The notes beneath the pieces were generated by a model. The model worked only from the letters and a program-made list of their open reading frames with translations. It made no database searches and was not told where the DNA came from. This document shows positions 15,037 to 23,000 of a stretch of 24,499 bases of DNA, one piece after another. The stretch is from Scytonema sp. UIC 10036 (GTDB taxonomy: Bacteria; Cyanobacteriota; Cyanobacteriia; Cyanobacteriales; Nostocaceae): assembly GCF_009725235.1 (NCBI RefSeq), contig NZ_WJFC01000197.1:1-24499 (forward strand). The letters are read 5' to 3'. Numbering within the stretch: the first letter of the stretch is position 1; each line of letters starts with the position of its first letter. Made by a program: the position numbers and the translations under genes.

Positions 15037-16356
15037 TTGGCAGAACTTATACAGACTCAACTCATTCGCATCAAGTTACCCCAGTTTGAAACGAACATTC
15101 TGGAATTTATTTGTAAACGTTCCAACAGTCTTTGGAATCAAGCTATCTACTACATTAATCAGAATCACAAGTTAACTCATCCTGGTAACTTACCAAGCGT
15201 GCCTTATGAGCAAATAGCGCATGATTTAAAGGACGAGCTTAACTACAAACTACTCTATTCTCAATCAGCGCAACAGACATTAAAATCTGTCGCTGAAGGA
15301 TTTAAAAGCTTCAAAGAACTGCTACCTATGTGGCGTAGAGGGGAATTACCGCACTTAGATTCAGAGCCAGAACCGCCAAGCTACAGGAAAAAAGGAGGAT
15401 TGTTTCAGGTCTCATATCCAAAGCAAGCACTCACTTTTGATTTAGGGATTCCGTTTGTTCGCATTCCTTTGGGCGCTGAATTGAAAACCTTAGAAGGAAT
15501 AAACGAACTGTTTCTTCCTACTCCAACAAACATTGACCCAGAACAAATTAGAGAACTAACTATTGTTCCCAAAAACGGGGAGTTCTACGCTGCTTACTCC
15601 TATACGGCAAAATCTCCAGATGCCGTTAAGCTTGACAAGATGAAAGTGCTGGGTATTGACCACGGTAAAAATAATTGGCTAACCTGTGTGTCTAATATTG
15701 GGACATCGTTTATTGTTGACGGGTTGCATATCAAATCGCTTAACCAATGGTTTAATAAACAGGTTGCAACCCTAAAAGAAGGTAAGCCGCAAGGGTTCTG
15801 GAATAAACATCTTGCAGGTATAACTGAGAAGCGTAATCGACAAATGCGAGACGCAGTTAACAAAGCAGCTCGTATTGTGATTGACCATTGCTTAAAACAA
15901 GGAATTGGGACGATTGTATTTGGGTGGAATCCAGGACAAAAACAGAGAGTTGATATGGGCAAGAAAGGCAACCAGTCTTTTGTCCAGATACCCACAGCTA
16001 AGTTGAAAGACCGAATTGAACAGCTGTGTAAACTGCACGGTATTGATTTTGTAGAAACTGAAGAAGCGTATACTTCAAAATCTTCGTTCTTTGATGGTGA
16101 CGAGTTGCCGAAACACGGTGAAAAACCCGTAGGTTACAAACCATCTGGAAAAAGAGTGAAGAGAGGGCTGTACCGTACTGGAGATAAAAACTGGTACATC
16201 AACGCGGACTGTAACGGCGCTGCCAATATTCTGCGTAAAGTAAGCACGATGTTAGGTATAAACCTTGACGGAGTGTGTAGGGAGACTTTGACGGCTCCAG
16301 TCAGGCTACGTTTTTGGCACGTTGCGAGTAAGCAGCCTCTGCCAAAAACGGCTTGA
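15037..16356 (+). CDS. tnpB: TnpB RNA-guided nuclease (atypical RuvC site)
   Basis: 439 residues, starting at a TTG set by a near-perfect Shine-Dalgarno. This is the TnpB/Cas12-ancestor type nuclease of IS605 elements, using an RNA from the element's right end to cut target DNA next to the insertion motif. RuvC I is GIDHGKNNW (D208) and RuvC III is NADCNGAANI (D391). At the usual RuvC II position the sequence is IVFGWN (292-297), with no Glu; acidic residues appear later in VETEEAYTSK (E340, E342, E343), as in TnpB lineages with a rearranged catalytic Glu. The zinc-finger cysteines are missing (TSKSSFF in place of a TSxxCxxC pattern). It is probably a functional member of a divergent TnpB branch; a degenerate nuclease is the alternative. 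Confidence 0.92.
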   Translation: MAELIQTQLIRIKLPQFETNILEFICKRSNSLWNQAIYYINQNHKLTHPGNLPSVPYEQIAHDLKDELNYKLLYSQSAQQTLKSVAEGFKSFKELLPMWRRGELPHLDSEPEPPSYRKKGGLFQVSYPKQALTFDLGIPFVRIPLGAELKTLEGINELFLPTPTNIDPEQIRELTIVPKNGEFYAAYSYTAKSPDAVKLDKMKVLGIDHGKNNWLTCVSNIGTSFIVDGLHIKSLNQWFNKQVATLKEGKPQGFWNKHLAGITEKRNRQMRDAVNKAARIVIDHCLKQGIGTIVFGWNPGQKQRVDMGKKGNQSFVQIPTAKLKDRIEQLCKLHGIDFVETEEAYTSKSSFFDGDELPKHGEKPVGYKPSGKRVKRGLYRTGDKNWYINADCNGAANILRKVSTMLGINLDGVCRETLTAPVRLRFWHVASKQPLPKTA

Positions 16357-16417
16357 GCGAAAAGAATCCCCTCGCCTTTAGGCAGGGGAGGCGTCAAAAA
16401 CCATTTATTGGTAGAGT
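16240..16417 (+). ncRNA. Candidate omega RNA (TnpB guide RNA)
   Basis: The 3' end of tnpB plus the right end is where the family encodes its guide RNA. An 11-bp stem (CGTTTTTGGCA at 16309-16319 with TGCCAAAAACG at 16340-16350) lies within the last tnpB codons, followed by the right-end hairpin 16368-16388. The guide would start just after TCAA, at 16398, and continue for about 16-20 nt into the flanking kinase-like gene. The 5' limit is a guess; the stems are directly visible. Confidence 0.5.
16368..16388. repeat. Right-end hairpin of the IS element
   Basis: CCCCTCGCC, TTTA and GGCAGGGG form a stem with one unpaired position, flanked 5' by GAAT and 3' (5 nt on) by TCAA. This arrangement is that of an IS608-type right end. 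Confidence 0.8.
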
Positions 16418-17506
16418 AACGCGCACAGTTGTTTCTTGCTCTGGGATACTTTCTATAATTAACTTCCCCTTATATAATTCAGCCAACCGTTTAGCGATCG
16501 CAAGCCCCAATCCCAGACCTTGTTGTTCGTAGAGCTTGCGCTCAAATTGTATATAAGCTCCAAGCTCTTTGAGCTGTTCTGCTGTCATACCTATTCCACG
16601 ATCCCTCACTGATAGGACAAAGCTATTGCCATGTACCTTAGTGGTCACAAAAACAGGAGTACCAGATTGGGAAAATTTGAATGCATTATCAAGGATTTCT
16701 AGGAGAATTTTATGCAAACTAGATTGTGAAATTGTGACACTACTTTCCTCTAGTTCTAAATGCAAATCTGCTTGCCGATAGACCTTGCTAGCCTCTTGAA
16801 GGGCAAAGTCTGTAATTGCGGCTTTGGTATGGCTCATCATCCACTCACCACGGAGTGCTCGGGCTCGTTGTGGACTAATTGTTGCTAGCTCCAGTTCAGC
16901 AAATAATAAAAAGTTACGCGTTAATTTACGTAACCGTTTGCTAGAGTTAGTAATCGACTCTATGACGCTTAGGGCTTCATCTGGCTCAAGAATGCCATAA
17001 TTCTTCCCAAGAAACTGGGCAAAGCCAATAATAGCATTCAAAGGAGTATTCAATTCCACCGGGAGTGCAAGAGTAATATTATCGCGTAACACATCTAGTT
17101 TCTGCTGGGATTGATTCTCAATTTCTGATTGCTTCTTCAAGCGTGCCGTAATTGCTGCCAATAATTCGTCGCGAGTAAATGGTTTGGTCAAATAATCATC
17201 TGCACCTAATTCCATACCCTGACGTATCGAGACTTTTGCGGCTTTTGCTGTTAAGAAAATGAAAGGAGTTGTTTGCGTGGATGGATTTTGGCGCAACTCA
17301 TTAAGAACACCATAGCCATCAAGCTGTGGCATCATAACGTCACAGAGAACTAGATCGGGTTTGTTCTTCTGTGCTAAATCCACCCCCATACGACCGTCTT
17401 CTGCTTCTATGACCTCAAAATCTTCTGCGTTCAGCATAACGCTAATAATTTCGCGGATATGTTCTTCGTCTTCAATCACTAAAATTTTTGTCATTTTTTT
17501 GTCCAT
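16394..17506 (-). CDS. REC-histidine kinase-like protein lacking the phospho-acceptor His
   Basis: 370 residues. The receiver (4-124) has D56 and K108 in TKPF and is very similar to that of the gene upstream. The HisKA-like segment reads ALPVELNTPLNAI: Val150 stands where this family has His (LPHELNTPL), and the codon is a clear GTG. The ATPase domain keeps the N box (N274), DRGIGM and QGLGLGLA. It should bind ATP and dimerise but cannot autophosphorylate at the usual site, so it may be a pseudokinase, a phosphatase or a heterodimer partner. The start is at 17506, 2 nt after the upstream stop, with an alternative Met at 17494. The IS element ends at its stop: TGA comes from the element's TCAA, while the empty site would give Leu-TAA instead of Phe-TGA, so the gene survives. 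It is last in the H-NOX operon. Confidence 0.9.
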   Translation of the reverse strand: MDKKMTKILVIEDEEHIREIISVMLNAEDFEVIEAEDGRMGVDLAQKNKPDLVLCDVMMPQLDGYGVLNELRQNPSTQTTPFIFLTAKAAKVSIRQGMELGADDYLTKPFTRDELLAAITARLKKQSEIENQSQQKLDVLRDNITLALPVELNTPLNAIIGFAQFLGKNYGILEPDEALSVIESITNSSKRLRKLTRNFLLFAELELATISPQRARALRGEWMMSHTKAAITDFALQEASKVYRQADLHLELEESSVTISQSSLHKILLEILDNAFKFSQSGTPVFVTTKVHGNSFVLSVRDRGIGMTAEQLKELGAYIQFERKLYEQQGLGLGLAIAKRLAELYKGKLIIESIPEQETTVRVTLPINGF

Positions 17507-17508
17507 TT

Positions 17509-18201
17509 TTATTCACGGATTAAATTGTATTGACAGAGAAGCTTAATATTTTTTGGTGTTAGGAGAGATCGGAGCTCAGTAAATTCGTTTATTAGCTTAA
17601 TCTCTTGCTTGTATTCGTCTTGTATGATTTTCGAGTAATGTTCATATTGTTCAACTGTTTTGCAATTTTCCAACATATGCAAAGCCGTATTCATTCTTGC
17701 CATAATTTGAGTTTTTTTTAATAGAAATTGTTCTATAATTTCTTCTTTTGTAGAATTGATAATATTGACATCAATAGTATTTTCTCCATCTTCTTTACTT
17801 TGGATATCGGTACTGTAATAGTCAACTAAAAAATCTTTTTTCTTTAATCTAACTGTCACAGCTTCTAATAATTCATCTCTAGTAAAAGGTTTGGTTACAT
17901 AGTCATCAGCGCCTAAATTCATTCCCTTGCGAATCTCCGATCTCTCAACTTTAGCTGTCAGAAAAATAAAAGGAATTAAAGCAGTTTTTGGCTCTAAATG
18001 CAGAGCATTAAGAACACTATAACCATTAAAATTAGGCATCATAATGTCACAAATAATCAAATCTGGTGCCTGTGTTTTTGCTAATTCGATACCCATCTGA
18101 CCATTTATAGCGCTCATCACCCCAAAACCTTCAGCTTCTAAAAGTTCAAGAATAATATTCTTAATAGCTTCGTCATCTTCAATTACTAAAACTTTTTTCA
18201 T
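17509..18201 (-). CDS. Response regulator with helical C-terminal domain
   Basis: 230 residues. The receiver (1-122) is complete: D9/D10 pocket, D52 (ICDIMMP), T in FLTAK and K in TKPF. The C-terminal part (about 145-230) is charged and helical (ARMNTALHMLEN, IIQDEYKQEIKLINEF). It resembles a dimerisation-like helical hairpin seen in cyanobacterial signalling proteins, but has no H-box or ATPase. I do not recognise a DNA-binding or enzymatic output. Its receiver is a close paralogue of that in the next gene, which starts 2 nt downstream. It starts 4 nt after the stop of the HNOBA kinase, so it is the natural phospho-target of that kinase. Confidence 0.9.
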   Translation of the reverse strand: MKKVLVIEDDEAIKNIILELLEAEGFGVMSAINGQMGIELAKTQAPDLIICDIMMPNFNGYSVLNALHLEPKTALIPFIFLTAKVERSEIRKGMNLGADDYVTKPFTRDELLEAVTVRLKKKDFLVDYYSTDIQSKEDGENTIDVNIINSTKEEIIEQFLLKKTQIMARMNTALHMLENCKTVEQYEHYSKIIQDEYKQEIKLINEFTELRSLLTPKNIKLLCQYNLIRE

Positions 18202-18205
18202 TTTT

Positions 18206-19393
18206 TTATCCCAAAGGTATACTGACTGTAAATGTTGTTCCTACACCAACTTCACTTTTAACCGTACTATTACCTCCAAATAAACATAAAATTTTTTTGA
18301 CAATTGTTAAACCCAATCCCGTACCTGGTATATTTTCCACATTTTTACCTCGATGAAAAGGTTCAAAAATGAATTCAATATCTTCTGGTAAAATGCCCAT
18401 GCCTTGGTCTTCAATTTGAAAGACTGCTTCCTGTTGATGACCAATAAGTTTTAAGTTAACTATACTACCAGGAGATGAATATTTAATTGCATTTAACAAC
18501 AAGTTTTTGAGAACTTGCCTCAAAAGCTTTTCATCTAACAAACCTTGGAGACGAATGCTTTGATTGCTAAACTTAAGTTTGTGCTGGTTGCCCTTGACAG
18601 TTTGCAATTCTTTTACTAAATCTTGACATATTTCACCTATATCTATAAAAGATGGATTTAACTCTAATGCTTCTGCCTCTGCTAGATCGAGTAACAATAT
18701 TTCATCCAACATTTGTGTCAAATATTTAATATTATTTTTAATGCCAAAAAAATATACACGCTTTTTGTCTTCACTCCACTTATGGCTGTAATGTTCTAGT
18801 ATTTCCGTCATTCCCAAAATTTTAGTGAGTGGAGTGCGAAATTCGTGAGAGGTCGTGGTGATGAACCGGGATTTGAGTTCGTTGAGTTCTTTTTCTTTTT
18901 CCAGAGCTTTGCTAATTTCTGCACGTTGAATCGTCAATTTCTCTGCAAGCTGCTTGGTGTCAGCTAGAGCAGTATTTTGTGCTTGCAGTAGGAAGAGATA
19001 GTCAACTATAGGGTCATGAATAGCAAAGTCATTGAGATCGATGCTTAAGTGTTTCAATTGTACTAGATCGGTAACCCATGGAGAACCCAGAAATAACATA
19101 CACTCCGATCGCTCGTCGTAGACCATCTGTCCCTTAAGCTGCATTGAATTATGCTGGTATTGAATCAAAAACAAAGATTTCTGACGCTTTGCGATCGCAT
19201 CAAATTCCATTGGTATATTTGGACGAGTTACCTGAAAATGTTCGGCTATCTGAGAGCCTACAGATATTTTGGGATATTTTTGCTCCAAAACCTTACCAAT
19301 TTGTACTATCTCAGTATTTCGGTTAAAAGCTATATGAAATGGGAAAATATTTGCAAGTAGATGCGGTGATAGAGCAACTCGATCGCAAGGCAT
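18206..19393 (-). CDS. H-NOX-associated (HNOBA) sensor histidine kinase
   Basis: 395 residues, no membrane segment. The N-terminal 8-135 region (PFHIAFN, IVQIGKVL, QLKGQMVY, MLFLGSPW, DLNDFAIHDP) matches the HNOBA domain that accompanies H-NOX in soluble guanylate cyclases and bacterial H-NOX kinases. A coiled coil (138-175) follows, then HisKA with SHEFRTPL (H183), and HATPase with N301, DQGMGI and GTGLGL (357-362). All catalytic residues are present. It begins 6 nt after the H-NOX stop, so H-NOX ligand state should control its autophosphorylation, with the receiver protein 4 nt downstream as probable acceptor. Its HisKA core is clearly related to that of the large CBS kinase in the same operon (shared EKEKELN.LKSRF and LTQMLD/MTQMLD segments). 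Confidence 0.95.
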   Translation of the reverse strand: MPCDRVALSPHLLANIFPFHIAFNRNTEIVQIGKVLEQKYPKISVGSQIAEHFQVTRPNIPMEFDAIAKRQKSLFLIQYQHNSMQLKGQMVYDERSECMLFLGSPWVTDLVQLKHLSIDLNDFAIHDPIVDYLFLLQAQNTALADTKQLAEKLTIQRAEISKALEKEKELNELKSRFITTTSHEFRTPLTKILGMTEILEHYSHKWSEDKKRVYFFGIKNNIKYLTQMLDEILLLDLAEAEALELNPSFIDIGEICQDLVKELQTVKGNQHKLKFSNQSIRLQGLLDEKLLRQVLKNLLLNAIKYSSPGSIVNLKLIGHQQEAVFQIEDQGMGILPEDIEFIFEPFHRGKNVENIPGTGLGLTIVKKILCLFGGNSTVKSEVGVGTTFTVSIPLG

Positions 19394-19399
19394 AAGATA

Positions 19400-19951
19400 T
19401 CATCTTTTTTTGTATCTAATGGAAAACTCATCATGGTCGAAACCTTCGTCACGATTTTGTGTCTGTACAATTTCAACCTCTGTATTAAATCTAGTGCCAA
19501 GCCCTTTCACCAGTCCAAGCACCATTGGTGAAAGACCTTCCCTAGTTGATTGATAGTTGAGTTGCATTATATCTTCATCCATCTCCGTACATTCAAATGA
19601 AGGTGGCTTGAGGTTTGGAAAACTTAAGCCCACACGAGCATGAAGATTATCTAGATTGTGAAGAAATTCCGATAGATCGCTTCCTGCCATTTCTAACATC
19701 TGACCATAGCCTTCTGTAGCTGTATAAAGTACCCAGTATTCACCAAAAGCTTGTAGAATTTCCTGAGGAGATATTTCCAACACAAGACTAGCTGCATACA
19801 CAAGTCGATGGGTTACATCATCTGGATAGCTTTCCATACTAATGAAAGCATCAATATTGACTTCAGCTTTGTGTTTGATAGTTTCCCAGATATCTTCACC
19901 AAAACGGCTGCACACCATATTTTGAATTGCTTTGTTAACTAAACCGTACAT
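19400..19951 (-). CDS. H-NOX haem nitric-oxide sensor
   Basis: 183 residues from [10 protein letters not shown] at 19951. This ATG has AGAGG 6 nt upstream, while an in-frame GTG at 19957 overlaps that site. The fold is H-NOX/HNOB, a b-type haem domain binding NO. The proximal haem ligand is the His in [10 protein letters not shown] (H104) and the propionate-binding Y-x-S-x-R motif is YQSTR (133-137). The chain resembles the characterised Nostoc H-NOX, including FGEYW with a distal Trp. The stretch after YxSxR reads GLSPMVLGL and lacks the Tyr that stabilises O2 in the Thermoanaerobacter protein, so I infer NO/CO selectivity. It is directly followed by its HNOBA kinase and preceded by a CBS-PAS-GAF kinase 62 nt upstream. 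Confidence 0.96.
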   Translation of the reverse strand: MYGLVNKAIQNMVCSRFGEDIWETIKHKAEVNIDAFISMESYPDDVTHRLVYAASLVLEISPQEILQAFGEYWVLYTATEGYGQMLEMAGSDLSEFLHNLDNLHARVGLSFPNLKPPSFECTEMDEDIMQLNYQSTREGLSPMVLGLVKGLGTRFNTEVEIVQTQNRDEGFDHDEFSIRYKKR

Positions 19952-20013
19952 AATCACCTCTTGTATTTATTGAGTGATAATTAGATGAAAATAAGGGAAA
20001 ATATTTTATTGAT

Positions 20014-23000
20014 TTAATCCAATTTATTGCCTTCATTATCTTTAATACGACTGTCTTTTAGAATGGTCACTGTAAAAGTTGTCCCTACTCCAACTTCACT
20101 ATTAACGGTAATTTTGCCTTTATGTAATTCAACTGCTTTTTTGACAATCGCCAACCCCAAACCAGTCCCAGAGATTTTCCCGACATTATGAGCTCTGTAA
20201 AATCCCTCAAATAGGTGCTTTTGATCTTCTTTGGGAATACCAATCCCTCGATCTTGAACTTGAAAAACAATTTCCCGATCGAGAAAAATTAATGAAAATC
20301 GTACATTTCCTCCTAAGGGTGAATATTTAATAGCATTCGAGAGCAAATTATTGAGAATATGTGTGAGAAGTTTTTCATCTATATAAGCATCAGTTGGTTC
20401 GCCTTCAATAGTCAAAATAATTTTATGTTCAGCCTGAGCCGTTAATTGTAATTCTTCTATAAGAGAATTACAGAAATTCACTAAATTGATCCAGATAGGA
20501 TAAAAATCCCATTTTCCGGCTTCTACTTTACCAAGTAATAAAACATCATCTAGCATCTGAGTCATGCGATTGACTGCAGTGTGAATGCGATCGAAATAAA
20601 CCAGTTTTTTATCTTCATTCCATTGATTGCTGTAATGTTTGAGCAATTCAGTTGTACCCATGATAGTCGTCAAGGGAGTACGGAACTCATGAGAAGTCAT
20701 AGAGACAAAGCGAGATTTAAGTTGATTAAGTTCTTTTTCTTTTTCTAAAGCTTTGCGGAGTTCTTGTTCTGCTTGCTTGCGCTGTGTAATGTCATTTAAG
20801 GTACCAGAAGTACCGAGAGTTACCCCACTAGCATCTCGTATCAGTCTTGCAAAGACTTCCATCCAGCGAAAACTACCATCTTTAGTGAGATAGCGAACTT
20901 CATGGCGACTGCAATCTCTGTGGCTATGGGTGAGGATTTGACAAAGCTCTAGAATCTGTTGTCTGTCGTCAGGATGGATGTAATTCAAAAAGTTTGTGCC
21001 AAGACTTTCTTCTACAGAAAATCCCGTAATTTCCGTCCAAGCAGGATTTAAAAACGTCCATAACCCATCTTTATCCCTTTGGAAGATGATTTCTTTAACA
21101 GTGTCAACAACAGAGCGATACTTTTGTTCGCTCTCTCTGAGCGCTATCTCTGATATATGACGCTCAATGGCAATTCCTCCCAAACGAGAACACGCTAGCA
21201 GCAGTGTTGTATCCTGTTCGTTGGGAAAGCGTGGCGTCCGATAATACATAGTGAGAGTCCCTACGACATCCCCGTTGCTAGCAAAAATGGGCATGGACCA
21301 ACAAGACTTGAGTTTGTAGGATAATGCTAGATCGCGGAAATCAGTAAAGTTATCCCACAAAGGATCGTTGGCGATGTCAGACACAATTACTGTTTTTTGG
21401 CGATAAGCTGCTGTACCGCTACTAGCACCAATAGGTACGATAGGGATACCCTTATCGAGTGCGTGTAAATAAGTTTGCGGTAGACTGGGAGCGACTGGAG
21501 AACATAGCTTGTTGCTTTTTTGATCGACTTGCAGGATACAACAAATACCCTCATCGGATTGTTCTTCAATCAACAAGGCAAGGAAAGATAGGGCTTCTGA
21601 CAGTGGTGTTCCTGTAGCCACCATCTCTAAAAAATGGTTTTGTCCGCTTAAAAGTGCTTGGTTGTACCGACTTTCAGCAAGTAAGCGATCGCGTTCTGCT
21701 TCTATCTGCTTCCGCTCGGTTATGTCTCGAGTGACACAAATGAAGTTGCCATCTTCAATCATGGTGAGGGAGGCTTCTCCAGCAAATGTGCTACCATCTC
21801 TTTTCTTGCCAATGGTTTCTCCTTGCCAATAACCCTTTTGTTTAAGAATAGGCAGGATATCTTGCTGAAATTGGCTGTTCCCCGTTGTGTAGTAAAGTTC
21901 GCCCCAGGTTTTCCCAAAGAGTTCAACAGCGCTATCGTAACCAAACAGTTGAACGTAAGCTTTATTCAAGTAGATATATTGACTATTTCCATCGAGAATT
22001 GCAATACCATCAGTTGCTGCTTCTACAGCAGCTAACTGTCGTTGCAGTTGCTTTTCTGTATGCTTGCTATCGGTAATATCAATGCCGATTAAGACGGCTG
22101 CTGTTTGCTGTGCGTACTTCTGAGCAACAATAAAATAGTTTCTTTGGGAGCCATCGATCTGTACGCTCATTTCATGAGTGGCTGTATCGCTAGTGGTTGC
22201 AAAAACATTGCTAGCAAACTCATGAAATTCTAAGCTATGTTGCAGGAAACCAAAGGGTTTACCGATAAAATCTTCCTGAGGTTTATTGAAGGCTTTTGCC
22301 AAATGCCCGTTAACACCTAAATATTTTAAATCGGAACTAATCCAAGAAACAAATGCTGGCACTGCATCTAAAACAACTTGGAGTTTGTCTTTTGCTGTTT
22401 GCAATTCTGCTTCAGCACGCAGGCGCTCAAAAATTTCTTGTTTTAATTGCGCGTTTATCCCCTGAAAATCTGATATGGAACAGGTTTGTTTTTTCCATGC
22501 TGCTTGAGTTTCAGTTAATTCTACTTTGCTTTGCTGATAAAAACGCACTGGTATTGGATGTTTTGCTGTCTGTGCTTCTACCCGTTTTTCCATCTTAGGG
22601 TTAAGGCTTTGCAACAGCCCAACTTCGGACTCTGGTTGATAAGCTATTGGCTGCATCTGAGTGCTGCTGCACAGTCTTGCAGTATAGAGTATCTGTAGCA
22701 AATGAGTTTGAGAGATTGTACCTAGCAATTCCCCGCGATCGCCAGACACTACCAACTGTTGCACTTGTTCAGACAGCATATGCTCGCGAGCTGTTAATAA
22801 AGAATCCTCAGGGTTCAAACACAATAAAGGTACACTCCCAATTGGGACGCTAAGCGTTAAGTTCAGTTCCTGTGCGAGAAGTTTCACAATATCTCGTTCG
22901 GTGACAATACCTACTGGGACTAATTGATTCTCCGTAGTTTCTTCAGCAATGACTACGCTACTCACTCGGTACCTTACCATCAACTGGGTTAATTCGAGGA

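Larger units (their letters stand above)
14357..16397. mobile_element. IS608-like IS200/IS605-family insertion sequence
   Basis: The element holds divergent tnpA (Y1 transposase) and tnpB. The right end matches IS608 logic closely: GAAT (16364-16367) directly before a hairpin (16368-16388) and TCAA (16394-16397) a few bases after it, the known IS608 guide and cleavage tetranucleotides. On the left, TTAC at 14353-14356, the IS608 target, precedes the presumed left boundary. An AAAG (14382-14385) lies near the first hairpin, but left-end spacing is less convincing, so the left boundary is tentative. No target duplication is expected for this family. Both genes look intact. Confidence 0.75.

Noticed and set aside
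14953..15060. N-terminal extension of tnpA to 15060
   Set aside because: It would cross the start and ribosome-binding site of tnpB, and the extra residues do not resemble the family. The Met at 14952 gives a standard length.
21140..21680. GAF domain of the CBS-PAS-GAF kinase as a second cyanobacteriochrome
   Set aside because: The segment aligning with the bilin loop has no Cys-His pair; SCWSMPI is a common feature of ordinary GAF domains.
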